17,822 nt of DNA from an uncultured Flavobacterium sp. (GTDB taxonomy: Bacteria > Bacteroidota > Bacteroidia > Flavobacteriales > Flavobacteriaceae). Location of the stretch: positions 1 through 17,822 of the forward strand of contig NZ_CAMLIX010000096.1 of the NCBI RefSeq assembly GCF_946479975.1, given 5' to 3'. A program made the position numbers and the translations under genes. The notes beneath the pieces were generated by a model. The model did not search any database, was not told the DNA's origin, and was given only the letters and a program-made list of their open reading frames with translations. Positions 7,337-15,896 of the stretch are shown here, piece after piece; position 1 is the stretch's first letter; the number at the start of each line of letters is the position of its first letter.

Positions 7337-8872
7337 TTACCAGCCTTGGTTTTGAGTAAGCATTCCTTTACTTACTGCAATTTCGTCTGGTGGTATTGGC
7401 CATACATGGTGAATCGCAGGATTAAAATTACGAGCAGGATAAATTACGCTTCCGTTATAGTGGTGTAATGGTTTTGCATATGTTTCTTTAGCATCTCCCC
7501 AACGTACTAAATCAAAATGGCGATCTGTCCATTCTCCTGCCAATTCGCATCTTCTTTCTCTTTTTAAATCGGTTAAAGTTGCACCCGAAATATCAGTAAG
7601 ACCTGCACGGTGGCGAATCATATTGATTTCTGTATCTGCATTTTGTCCTTTCATTAATTTCGCTTCCGCTAACATCAAAATCACATCAGCATAACGCAGA
7701 AGAGGTACATTTAAAGCTGTTGAAGGTTTATCTCCGTTTGCATTTACATAACGAATATCTACAGCACCAGAACCTGTTTTTGGATAACTAAATGGCTCCA
7801 TGTATTTTTTAAACTGATAACCTGTTCTGTTACTTGAACTTACAATATGTTTTCCTTCGTTAAAAGTTACTTCTTCTCCAAAATAAACAAACTTGTCTCC
7901 TTTTTGTAAAATCGTAGCGCTACGTCTTTTATCGTTTACATCATAAGTATCAAATAATTCTTTTGTTGGATAAAAATTTCCCCAGCCGTTGTAAACTCCC
8001 CAGCCTTTATCTTCTAAACAAACTCCTGGAAAAATAGATCCTAAAGAAGTATTTTCTGCACTTGAAGTTACTGACCAGATATATTCTGAAGACCAGTTAT
8101 TTTTAATTTTAAATACATCTTCAAAATTGTCAAGCAGTTTGTGTTTCCCGCTTGCTACAATCATATTGGCATATTTTATAGCATTGTCCCAATCTTTAGC
8201 ATACAAATACGTACGAACCAAATAAGCCCAAGCTGCAGTTTTGTGAGCGCGCCCGTAATTGTCTGGCGTAAGCTGATCAAAGTATGGCAATAAATCGGCT
8301 GCTTTGATTAAATCGGCTGCGATGTAAGCATAATTTTCTGCCACATTTTTTGCACGAGGAACATATACATTTGTAAAATTTTCTCTATCCTGAATTGGAA
8401 TTCCAGCACGGTCGTCTCCATAATGATAAGCCAATTCTAAGTGCATTACAGCATGGTTAAAGTAAGCTTCTCCTAACATTCCTTTTTTAGTACTTTCGTC
8501 CAAAGGAATATTTGGAAGGTTACGAATTACGTCGTTACAACGTTTCATGATTTCGTAGTGAATTCTCCAAATATCTTTTGTGTCAGATTCTGCACCGTCT
8601 ACAATAAAATTCTTGATACGTTCTGCATTTTGTCTTGGTTTTGTTCCAATATCATCGCTGGCATTGTTCAGCCAGAAAAAACCACGACCGTACATATTAT
8701 CATCAGAATACAAAGCGTAGATTGCATTTACTCCTGCTTTTGCATCTGCTGGAGTTTTCCAGAAATTTCCGCTTGACGGAGCTCCCTGTGGTATAACATC
8801 AAGTTCACTTTCACAAGCCGAAGTGCTGATTAAAAGCACAAAACTCAATAATAAAAGACTTATTTTTTTCAT
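7337..8872 (-). CDS. SusD/RagB-family nutrient-binding outer membrane lipoprotein
   Basis: This 511-residue protein is the surface lid that captures substrate and delivers it to the SusC channel. The signal peptide ends LISTSAC with Cys20 as the lipidated residue, followed by the acidic SusD-type start (ESELDVIPQG). Typical family features follow: FWKTPADAKAGVNAIYAL near residues 42-56, a TPR-like helical region, and the conserved C-terminal segments LLRYADVILMLAEAKL, IRHRAG, RRCELAGEWTDRHFDLVRWG and HHVWPIPPDEI. Length is standard. It begins 19 nt after the susC stop and is cotranscribed with it. Sequence alone does not define the ligand. Confidence 0.96.
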   Translation of the reverse strand: MKKISLLLLSFVLLISTSACESELDVIPQGAPSSGNFWKTPADAKAGVNAIYALYSDDNMYGRGFFWLNNASDDIGTKPRQNAERIKNFIVDGAESDTKDIWRIHYEIMKRCNDVIRNLPNIPLDESTKKGMLGEAYFNHAVMHLELAYHYGDDRAGIPIQDRENFTNVYVPRAKNVAENYAYIAADLIKAADLLPYFDQLTPDNYGRAHKTAAWAYLVRTYLYAKDWDNAIKYANMIVASGKHKLLDNFEDVFKIKNNWSSEYIWSVTSSAENTSLGSIFPGVCLEDKGWGVYNGWGNFYPTKELFDTYDVNDKRRSATILQKGDKFVYFGEEVTFNEGKHIVSSSNRTGYQFKKYMEPFSYPKTGSGAVDIRYVNANGDKPSTALNVPLLRYADVILMLAEAKLMKGQNADTEINMIRHRAGLTDISGATLTDLKRERRCELAGEWTDRHFDLVRWGDAKETYAKPLHHYNGSVIYPARNFNPAIHHVWPIPPDEIAVSKGMLTQNQGW

Positions 8873-8891
8873 TGTAATTGTTTTTTATTTT

Positions 8892-11800
8892 TTAAAAAGT
8901 TGCATTAACACCTGTCATGTAAATACGTGAAAGCGGATATTTTCCTAAATCCATTCCGAAATTTCTAAGACCAACCTCAGGATCCATTCCAGAATATTTA
9001 GTGATTGTAAATAAGTTTTGTCCAGAAACAAAGAATCTTAGTTTTGCTTTTCCGTTCAACCAGTTTTCTTTAACGGTATAACCAATCGAAACGTTTTTCA
9101 ATCGTAAGAAAGAAGCATCTTCAATAAATAAATCAGAAATACGTCCGAAGTTATTATTGTTGTCTGTTGACGAAAGAACTGGAACATTTGTATTGGTATT
9201 TGTTGGCGACCAAGCATCTTTAGAATCTGCCAATAAATTATATCCAGGGAAAGAAGCATTTAGACCCGTATGTTTTACAGCATTGAAAACACTATTTCCT
9301 GCAGCTCCATTGAAAAAGATATTCATATCAAATCCTTTGTATCTGAAATTTGCATTTAAGCTGTAAGTCGTTTTAGGAAACGGACTTCCCAATACTACTC
9401 TATCACTGTTATTGATCACGCCGTCGCCGTTTTCATCTTTAAATCTAATATCTCCCGCAACTGCATTTGGCTGATACGCCACACCATTAGCATTTACATA
9501 CGCTTTTGCTTCAGCATTACTTTGAAATAATCCATCCGTAGCATAGCCGTAGAAAGCACCAACTGGACTTCCAACTTGATAGATATTTGCTAAAGGCAAA
9601 CTACGAACTCTGCTTAAGTTTAAAGGCTCCAGCGAAGTTAAATCGTCTTTAATAGAAACAATTTTATTGTTTAAGAAACCTGCATTTGCTGTAACGTCAA
9701 ATTTAAATTCGCCGCGTGTTTTTTGGTACGTTAAACTTACCTCGATACCTTTATTTTCTACATCTCCAGAGTTTACAATTCTTCCTTGTGGTGTTCCAGA
9801 AACTCCAGGCAATTGATCACGAACCAACATGTCTTTGTTTTTTTTCACATAAGCATCAACAGATCCTACTAAACTATTATTAAGCATTGTAAAATCTAAA
9901 CCAATATTTGTCTGCTCTGAACTTTCCCATTTTAAATTAGGGTTTGATAATTCGCTCTCTGCATAACCGTAATTGATAGATGGCGTTGCGCCAATTAAAG
10001 CTTGAGTCTGTACCAAAGGCACACTAAATTGGTATGGCCCAAGGTTTCCTAAGTTTCCAATTTGTCCCCAGCTTGCGCGAAGTTTTAAATTACTGATGAT
10101 TGGTTCTAAACCTTTCATGAAATTTTCTTCAGAAATTAACCAACCTGCAGAAACAGAAGGATATACTTTCCAACGGTTTTCTTGTAATAATTTTGAAGTT
10201 CCGTCGCGGCGGACAATTCCAGACAATAAGTATTTTTGATTGAAGTCGTAATTAATTCTTCCAACGTAAGAAGAAATGATTTCATCTGATCTTCCTGCTG
10301 CAGTCTGTTGAATTAATTTTGCATTTAATAAATAACGTTGTGATGGATCTTCGTTATCAAAACCAGTTCCTTCAACTGTGTAAAAATCTCTTTTAGTTTC
10401 CTGATACGTATATCCGGCTAAAGCTTTAAAGTTGTGTTTTCCTAAAGATTTCTCATAAGAAATAGTCTGCTCGCTCAATAAATCTGTAGTCGATAAATTT
10501 TTAAGAGTCAATCTGTTAAAATCGAATATTTTTCCTGGCTCTGTAACTTTTACAGTAAAATCTGTTGCGTTATCCTGAATTCTAGTGTAACCCCAGTTTG
10601 TTTTCAATTTTAATCCCGGAATAACTTCCCATTCTGCATAAGGATTAATCAAAATGGTCGAAATTGGATTTTTATTGTCTAATCTTTTTAAATACGCCAC
10701 TGGATTAATAACGTCTCCATAAGAACCAATATATTTTTCTGGAACACCACCAAACTGTCCAGAACCATCTTCTCTATAAATCGTAGCGTTTGGCGGATAT
10801 AAAATTGCTGCCTGGATCGCTCCTGTGTACGAACTTGATGTATTAGCCGTTTGACCATTTGTTAATGAGTACGATAGATTTTCTCCAATTGTAAAATTAT
10901 CTGCTAATTTGAAAGAAGAATTTGCTCTAGCAGTATAACGTTCTCCGTAAGTATTCAACAAAATACCTTCGTTTTTTCTATAACTTCCAGAAAGAAAGAA
11001 ATTAGATTTTTCTGTTTTTCCATTTACAGAAAGAGACAAATCCTGAATTTCTCCTGTACGGAAAATTTCGTCCATCCAGTTTGTTTTTGTTGTTCTTGCT
11101 GTTGGTTCAAATGCAGTGTCAAACGCAGGAATTCTTGGTAAACCTGCATTATCTCTTGCAAGATTCATTGCATCAGCATATTCTGCAGCGTTTAAAACCT
11201 GCAATTTTTTTGCTACATTTTGAAAACCTCCTTGGTAATTTACATTTACATTAATTTTATCTGAAACTCCTTTTTTAGAAGTAATTAAGATTACCCCGCC
11301 AGAAGCTCTTGCACCATAAATTGCTGCAGAAGCCGCATCTTTCAAAACACTGATAGACGCAATATCATTTGGGTTTATTGTGTTTAAAGAACCGCTGTAA
11401 ATAATTCCGTCCAAGACAATTAACGGCGTTTCAGCATTTAAAGATCCAATACCACGAATATTAATTGTTGGAGAAGCTGTTGGGTCACCACCGTCATTGA
11501 TAACCGTAACACCTGCAACAGTTCCCTGTAATAATTCTCCAGCATTGTTATACGTTCTGCTTGAAGCTTCTTTCATAGAAACAGAACCAACAGCGCCTAA
11601 AACCTCACTCTTTTTTACACTTCCGTATCCCATAACTACAACTTCTTGAAGCTGTTTTACATCAGCAGCCAGTTTTACAGTAATCGTTTGTGAACTTGTA
11701 ACTTTTACTTCTTGTGTTACATAACCAACGTACGAAAAAACAAGTGTTGCTTCTGCAGCATTGATTTCCATTTTAAATGTTCCATCAAAGTCTGTTGCTG

Positions 11801-12266
11801 CAGTGGCGTTAGAACCTTTATCTTTAATTCCAACACCTGGCAATGGCATATTATCATCTGCACCGTAAACCGTTCCAGAAATAATAATTTTGTTTTGATC
11901 TCCTGCTTTCTGATTTTTCTTAATTACAATATTGTTGCTCACAATTTCGTATCGAAGTGCAGCACCGCAGATTTTATCCAACGCCTGTTCCAGCGTTACA
12001 TTACTCAATTTTAAACTCAGTTTCTGGCTGGCGTTTACCTGGCTGCTTTCGTACATAAAATGCACATCAACCTGATTTTCTATTTTTTCGAAAATATTTT
12101 TAATACTTTCATTTTCAACTTTTAAAGTCACTCTTTTGTTAATGTCAACATTTTCGGCGTTTGCTGTAAGCGTCGCAAAAAACAAAGTCATAAACAGGAA
12201 TAATTTCATTCCTACTGCCTTTATGCTCTGAGACTTGTGGGCATACCGCTTTTGTTTTTCATTCAT
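8892..12266 (-). CDS. SusC/RagA-family TonB-dependent transporter with STN signalling domain
   Basis: This 1124-residue outer membrane channel imports a ligand presented by SusD, powered by TonB. A signal peptide ends near residue 37 (TLTANA). An STN domain occupies about 42-117 and is the part that contacts a FecR anti-sigma factor. A carboxypeptidase-D-regulatory-like domain lies at about 128-200 (ISGTVYG, DFDGTFKM, FSYVGY). The SusC motif EVVVMGYGSVKKSEVLGAV starts near 208 and the plug continues to about 335 (INIRGIGSLN, PLIVLDG, SISVLKDAASAAIYGARASGGVILITS). The rest is the beta barrel, ending in the aromatic C-terminal residue Phe of NATF. An alternative start at Met20 would give a more compact signal peptide. 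The STN domain fits the adjacent sigma/FecR pair. It lies 73 nt after fecR with no extra promoter element seen, so it is probably read from the fecR promoter. Confidence 0.97.
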   Translation of the reverse strand: MNEKQKRYAHKSQSIKAVGMKLFLFMTLFFATLTANAENVDINKRVTLKVENESIKNIFEKIENQVDVHFMYESSQVNASQKLSLKLSNVTLEQALDKICGAALRYEIVSNNIVIKKNQKAGDQNKIIISGTVYGADDNMPLPGVGIKDKGSNATAATDFDGTFKMEINAAEATLVFSYVGYVTQEVKVTSSQTITVKLAADVKQLQEVVVMGYGSVKKSEVLGAVGSVSMKEASSRTYNNAGELLQGTVAGVTVINDGGDPTASPTINIRGIGSLNAETPLIVLDGIIYSGSLNTINPNDIASISVLKDAASAAIYGARASGGVILITSKKGVSDKINVNVNYQGGFQNVAKKLQVLNAAEYADAMNLARDNAGLPRIPAFDTAFEPTARTTKTNWMDEIFRTGEIQDLSLSVNGKTEKSNFFLSGSYRKNEGILLNTYGERYTARANSSFKLADNFTIGENLSYSLTNGQTANTSSSYTGAIQAAILYPPNATIYREDGSGQFGGVPEKYIGSYGDVINPVAYLKRLDNKNPISTILINPYAEWEVIPGLKLKTNWGYTRIQDNATDFTVKVTEPGKIFDFNRLTLKNLSTTDLLSEQTISYEKSLGKHNFKALAGYTYQETKRDFYTVEGTGFDNEDPSQRYLLNAKLIQQTAAGRSDEIISSYVGRINYDFNQKYLLSGIVRRDGTSKLLQENRWKVYPSVSAGWLISEENFMKGLEPIISNLKLRASWGQIGNLGNLGPYQFSVPLVQTQALIGATPSINYGYAESELSNPNLKWESSEQTNIGLDFTMLNNSLVGSVDAYVKKNKDMLVRDQLPGVSGTPQGRIVNSGDVENKGIEVSLTYQKTRGEFKFDVTANAGFLNNKIVSIKDDLTSLEPLNLSRVRSLPLANIYQVGSPVGAFYGYATDGLFQSNAEAKAYVNANGVAYQPNAVAGDIRFKDENGDGVINNSDRVVLGSPFPKTTYSLNANFRYKGFDMNIFFNGAAGNSVFNAVKHTGLNASFPGYNLLADSKDAWSPTNTNTNVPVLSSTDNNNNFGRISDLFIEDASFLRLKNVSIGYTVKENWLNGKAKLRFFVSGQNLFTITKYSGMDPEVGLRNFGMDLGKYPLSRIYMTGVNATF

Positions 12267-12339
12267 AATTTTTAGATTTAGTTTGGATTGTTTTTGTTTA
12301 TTTAGCTGCTACGTAGTTTTATTTTTAATACCAAGAGAA

Positions 12340-13269
12340 TTACTCTATTTTGTAAATTCCAGAATCCATTTTGTAATTGGCGTTGATGATGTTGCACACC
12401 AATCCAATTACCTGATCGGCAGGAAGTTCTTTAAAATAGGCGCTTATCTTTAAAGCATTTAGATTTTTGTTTTTGATTTCGATTGCAACATTATAATTGC
12501 GGTTTATAGTGGCAACGACTTCTGGCAGAGGTGTTTCCTCAAAAACCATTATATTTTTACGCCAAAGCGAAATGGTATTTACTGGAATATCTTTAAAAGC
12601 CTGAAGTTTATTATTGTTTGATTTAAAAACCACTTTCTGCCCTGGAGTAACATATACATTTTCTTCTGTAACCGTCGATTTTACATTTACTTTCCCAGTT
12701 AAAACAGAAACTTCCTGAGTAGTCTGTTCTGGATAAGCCTGGACATTAAAACTGGTTCCCAGAACTTTGGTATCCATTTTATTGGTATGAATAATAAAAG
12801 GATGTTTTTTGTCTTTGGCTACATCAAAAAAAGCTTCGCCAGACAGATATACTTCTCTTGTATCTCCTTTAAACTCTTTTGGATATTTTAAAACACTTCC
12901 TGCATTTAACCATATTTGGGTTCCGTCGCTTAATTTTATTTGAGCATGTTCCCCTAATTTTGCTGCCAATTGTTTATTTTCAATTGAATTTGATGACTGG
13001 TAAAAAAACACTGATAGGCCAATTAAGAAAACCAATGAAGCTGCAACAGACCAGTTTTTGTAATTCAAAGCAATAACCTTGTTGGTTTTCTTTATATCTC
13101 TTAATTCTTTTTTTAACTGCGAACGATCAGATTGAATCACTTCCATCTTATCAAAAAAATCATCTGTACGATCGTACCATTTATTCCACATTTCTTGTCC
13201 TTTCGGAGAATACTTTCCGTCTAAAAAATTTTTGATTTCGTTGTTTTCGTTATTTGAATTTGCAGGCAT
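12340..13269 (-). CDS. FecR-family anti-sigma factor
   Basis: This 309-residue inner-membrane protein holds the neighbouring ECF sigma factor inactive until the SusC STN domain signals. Residues 1-70 are the cytoplasmic sigma-interacting part. One transmembrane helix lies at about 73-90 (WSVAASLVFLIGLSVFFY). The periplasmic FecR domain spans about 105-200 (AQIKLSDGTQIWLNAGSVLKYP, EVYLSGEAFFDVAKD, F-x-V-x-T-x-x-x-x-V-L-G-T-S-F-N-V). A C-terminal STN-like domain (DUF4974 type) covers about 240-308. It sits between the sigma gene and susC on the same strand. A 113-nt gap before it contains copy B of the composite promoter element, so it can be transcribed independently of the sigma gene. Confidence 0.96.
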   Translation of the reverse strand: MPANSNNENNEIKNFLDGKYSPKGQEMWNKWYDRTDDFFDKMEVIQSDRSQLKKELRDIKKTNKVIALNYKNWSVAASLVFLIGLSVFFYQSSNSIENKQLAAKLGEHAQIKLSDGTQIWLNAGSVLKYPKEFKGDTREVYLSGEAFFDVAKDKKHPFIIHTNKMDTKVLGTSFNVQAYPEQTTQEVSVLTGKVNVKSTVTEENVYVTPGQKVVFKSNNNKLQAFKDIPVNTISLWRKNIMVFEETPLPEVVATINRNYNVAIEIKNKNLNALKISAYFKELPADQVIGLVCNIINANYKMDSGIYKIE

Positions 13270-13294
13270 TATAATTTCTTTATGTCTTTAATAG

Positions 13295-13338
13295 TATGTC
13301 TCAGGAATCGTAGTTTGGGGTAGGCGCCGAAGGTTACG
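13295..13338 (-). promoter_or_regulatory. Candidate ECF promoter, copy B, upstream of fecR
   Basis: On the minus strand it reads CGTAACC (13338-13332), 7 nt, CCTACCC (13324-13318), 15 nt, GAGACATA (13302-13295). All three blocks and both spacings are identical to copy A at 14065-14108. The last block is 25 nt before the fecR start codon, which fits a promoter -10 region with a short leader. The CCTACCC/GAGACATA spacing of 15 nt is in the usual -35/-10 range for ECF sigma factors; CGTAACC could be an upstream element or part of the -35 region. Recognition by the adjacent sigma factor is inferred. Confidence 0.65.
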
Positions 13339-13382
13339 CTTCTTTTAAGAAAAAAGCGAAATCCTTAATTTGAATTTTACGT

Positions 13383-13940
13383 TTAATTGAATTCGCCCAA
13401 ATAAGTGCGCATAAATTTCAACGAATACGTAATATGATACTTTACCGTTTCGATGGATACATTTAGTTCTTCGGCTATTTCTTTATTCGTATAATGTTTT
13501 AAACGACTTAGAATAAAAACTTCTTTTGATTTTTTAGGAAGTAAAGCGGCCGCTTCGTCAACAGCTTTTTGCAATTCATCATAATAAATAGCTTCTTCTG
13601 TTGCGTTGTGGCTGGAATAAGTAACAACATTTTTGTCTAAAACTTCTTGAATATATTGGTCCGAAACGGCGTGCGATTTTATATAATCTAAAGTCATATA
13701 GCGCACAGAAGTGTAGATGTAAGCAGCAAAACTTTTTTGAATACTAATCGTTTTGCGTCGTTCCCAAATAGAGGTAAAAACTTCTTGAATAATTTCTTCT
13801 GAAATTGCAGTTGATTTCATTCTTAAATAAACAAATCGAACAAGAATATCGCGGTATCTAAAATAAAGCTCATCAAAAGCTGTGTCTTTTCCAGACTTTA
13901 ATAATTCGACAAGTTCTTCGTCTGTAAACTTCTTATACAT
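13383..13940 (-). CDS. ECF RNA polymerase sigma factor (Bacteroidota SusCD-associated)
   Basis: This 185-residue protein directs RNA polymerase to its own small set of promoters. Region 2 lies at about 20-90, with AFDELYFRYRDILVRFVYLR and the -10-recognition stretch ISEEIIQEVFTSIWERR followed by FAAYIYTSVRYMTLDYIKS. Region 4 lies at about 125-180, with the helix-turn-helix LPKKSKEVFILSRLKHYTNKE then IAEELNVSIETVKYHI. Length and motifs are typical of the family 1 sigma factors found beside fecR and susC genes. It precedes fecR, susC and susD on the same strand. Copy A of the composite element lies 125 nt upstream, suggesting it activates its own gene. Confidence 0.96.
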   Translation of the reverse strand: MYKKFTDEELVELLKSGKDTAFDELYFRYRDILVRFVYLRMKSTAISEEIIQEVFTSIWERRKTISIQKSFAAYIYTSVRYMTLDYIKSHAVSDQYIQEVLDKNVVTYSSHNATEEAIYYDELQKAVDEAAALLPKKSKEVFILSRLKHYTNKEIAEELNVSIETVKYHITYSLKFMRTYLGEFN

Positions 13941-14064
13941 GATACATTATTTTGGTATGAAAAATCAAATGACAAGAATCTGTCGAGATACTTTTTATGA
14001 TTTCGTATTGATAATGTTCGTGTTCTTTTAAAAATGACATATACAAAGTATTGAGTTCTTCTTA

Positions 14065-14108
14065 TATGTCTCCAAAATTAAAGATGAGGGTAGGTCGAAA
14101 AGGTTACG
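14065..14108 (-). promoter_or_regulatory. Candidate ECF promoter, copy A, upstream of the sigma gene
   Basis: On the minus strand it reads CGTAACC (14108-14102), 7 nt, CCTACCC (14094-14088), 15 nt, GAGACATA (14072-14065). It is the partner of copy B, with the same blocks and spacing but unrelated spacer bases apart from chance matches. The leader to the sigma start codon would be about 115-120 nt. Its position suggests positive autoregulation by the sigma factor. Confidence 0.63.
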
Positions 14109-14209
14109 TTTACATTAATAAAGCCACCTTAAAACAAAACATATTATTAACATTTAAAACCAAAAGTTAGTTTAAAATAAACGCTTTGGAGTATTTGCAG
14201 TAAAAAACA

Positions 14210-14285
14210 AAGAGCTTTTTCTTGTATAACAATCTTTCTCTTATAAAAAAGAAAAAAATCCTGTTATAGACAGAAAAAAGCTCTT
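14210..14285. repeat. Long imperfect inverted repeat (76 nt)
   Basis: The arms AAGAGCTTTTT-CTTG-TATAACA (14210-14231) and TGTTATAGACAGAAAAAAGCTCTT (14262-14285, split as TGTTATAGACAG and AAAAAAGCTCTT) can pair with one or two small bulges. The loop is about 30 nt and itself partly A/T self-complementary. No transposase gene, target duplication or terminator T run clearly belongs to it. It could be a remnant of a small non-autonomous mobile element or just a structural hairpin. Confidence 0.55.
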
Positions 14286-14341
14286 AACAAAAAATTAAAG
14301 ACAAAGCGAAAAAACGTCTTTAATAAAATTCATTTTAAAAT

Positions 14342-14376
14342 AAAAAACCTAACAGATTTTATTATCTGTTAGGTTT
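14342..14376 (-). terminator. Rho-independent terminator of the riboswitch-tlpA-PLP enzyme unit
   Basis: A perfect 13-bp stem (14364-14376 with 14345-14357; core AAACCTAACAGAT) closes a 6-nt loop. On the minus strand it runs into T bases (14344-14342, then ATTTT). It lies 9 nt past the stop codon of the class V PLP enzyme gene. Confidence 0.93.
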
Positions 14377-14384
14377 ACAACTAA

Positions 14385-15857
14385 CTAATCAAACTTAAAC
14401 CATTCCTTTACTTCGTTTATAATGGAATCTTTTATTTCTGGATTTTCAAACTCGTTGGCTGCAGGATTATATCGATAATCTTTCTGCCATTTTTTATAAT
14501 TTAAAGCTACTTTTTCAATTGCATCGCAGATATAAAAAAGTTCTTCATTGGTTGTAATGGGATGCAGTGACAAACGAACCCAGCCCGGCTTATTAGTTTG
14601 ATTTTTATCTAATAATTCGCTGGTAATCGCAGCCGATTTCTTTTCATTAATATTGAACAAATAATGCGCATATGTACTCGCACACGACCAGCCGCCACGA
14701 ACCTGAATACCGAAACGGTCATTTAAAAGTCTTACGATTAAATTGTAATGAATGTCTTCAATCACAAAAGAAACACAGCCAATTCGTTCTACTTGTAAAT
14801 CTCCCAAAATAGACAAACCTTTTATTTTTTGAAGTCTTGCAAAACAAAGTTCTAACAGTTCTTTTTCTCTGTTTTTGATGTTGGAAACGCCCATTTTTTC
14901 TTTTAGTTCCAAAGCCAAAGCCGTTCGTATCACTTGCAGAAATCCTGGTGTTCCTCCGTCTTCGCGGACTTCAATCACATCGCTGTAACAATATTTTCCC
15001 AGCGGATTGGTCCATTTTACATTTCCACCGCCCGGATTATCTGGAAAATCAGATTGGTACAATTTTTCATTAAAAACCAAAACGCCGCAAGTTCCCGGTC
15101 CGCCTAAAAATTTATGAGGCGAAAAGAAAATCGCATCCAACTGCTGTTCTGGATCTTTAGGATGCATATCGATTTTGACATAAGGCGCAGACGCGGCGAA
15201 ATCTACAAAACAAAGTCCGCCGTTTTGATGCATGATTTTAGCCAATTCATGATAAGGCGTAATAATTCCTGTAACATTGGAACAGGCGGTAAACGAACCA
15301 ATTTTTAAACTTCTGTCAGCATATTTTTTAATGGCTTCAGAAAGTGCTTTTGGATCTACTAAATTATTTTCGTCAGGCGGAAGAATCACGACTTCGGCAT
15401 TCGTTTCGTACCAAGGAACTTGATTCGAATGATGTTCCATATGCGTAATAAAAACCACAGGTCTGTCTTCTTCATAAGTGGTTCTCAAACCCATAATGCG
15501 CTGTAGTTTTGATAACGCAGCTGTCATTCCTGTTCCAGTTGTAACCAAAACATCTGATGCATTGGCGTTTACCAATCTTTTAATGGTTTCTCTAGCATAT
15601 TGATACGCATAAGTCGACGTTTTTCCTGTCTGACTTGAAAATGAATGGGTATTGGCAATCATTGGACCAATTTTATTGAGCATTATATCCTCGATCGGAA
15701 TGTATAATCTTCCGCTGGCAACCCAGTCTGCATAAACTAGATTTTGTTCGCCGTAAACCGATTCAAAAGTATGATCAATTCCTACTGTGTTTTCTCTAAA
15801 TTTAGAGAAGTAACACTCTAACTCAATTGGTTCTGTTGTTGTCTCAATAGCATTCAT
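14385..15857 (-). CDS. Class V PLP-dependent aminotransferase, cysteine desulfurase-like
   Basis: This 490-residue protein has the fold-type I PLP layout of cysteine desulfurase/selenocysteine lyase relatives. Visible features include TTGTGMTAAL (about 106-115, phosphate binding), THMEHHSNQVPW (138-149), D219 in FVDFAASAPY contacting the PLP ring, and Lys249 in FFSPHKFLGGPG, the Schiff-base lysine. Cys392 in RGGWSCAS lies where the catalytic Cys loop sits in desulfurases. Length is 70-80 residues above a typical SufS, partly from a C-terminal tail. The ATG at 15857 is preferred over one at 15941, because the extra 28 codons are basic, unlike the family, and cross a probable dispersed repeat. 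An AAGGAA lies just before 15857. It follows tlpA by 96 nt and ends in a strong terminator. Sulfur release from cysteine is likely but not proven; other class V reactions remain possible. Confidence 0.88.
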   Translation of the reverse strand: MNAIETTTEPIELECYFSKFRENTVGIDHTFESVYGEQNLVYADWVASGRLYIPIEDIMLNKIGPMIANTHSFSSQTGKTSTYAYQYARETIKRLVNANASDVLVTTGTGMTAALSKLQRIMGLRTTYEEDRPVVFITHMEHHSNQVPWYETNAEVVILPPDENNLVDPKALSEAIKKYADRSLKIGSFTACSNVTGIITPYHELAKIMHQNGGLCFVDFAASAPYVKIDMHPKDPEQQLDAIFFSPHKFLGGPGTCGVLVFNEKLYQSDFPDNPGGGNVKWTNPLGKYCYSDVIEVREDGGTPGFLQVIRTALALELKEKMGVSNIKNREKELLELCFARLQKIKGLSILGDLQVERIGCVSFVIEDIHYNLIVRLLNDRFGIQVRGGWSCASTYAHYLFNINEKKSAAITSELLDKNQTNKPGWVRLSLHPITTNEELFYICDAIEKVALNYKKWQKDYRYNPAANEFENPEIKDSIINEVKEWFKFD

Positions 15858-15896
15858 TTCCTTAGCATTTTTAATTAACTGATATTCTGTATTTTT

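Larger units (their letters stand above)
13941..14384 (-). other. 444-nt gap between the class V PLP enzyme gene and the ECF sigma gene
   Basis: No coding sequence was found here. From the sigma side it holds the leader of the sigma gene, candidate promoter copy A (14065-14108), an AT-rich stretch with nothing notable (about 14110-14205), a long imperfect hairpin (14210-14285), another AT-rich spacer and the terminator of the PLP enzyme gene (14342-14376). A housekeeping-type TAATTTTG (14080-14073, minus) lies inside copy A and could supply basal transcription of the sigma gene. Confidence 0.6.

Noticed and set aside
11712..12014. Plus-strand open frame of 100 codons opposite susC
   Set aside because: It is Cys-, Phe- and Ile-rich with no family features and lies entirely antisense to the STN and regulatory domains of SusC.
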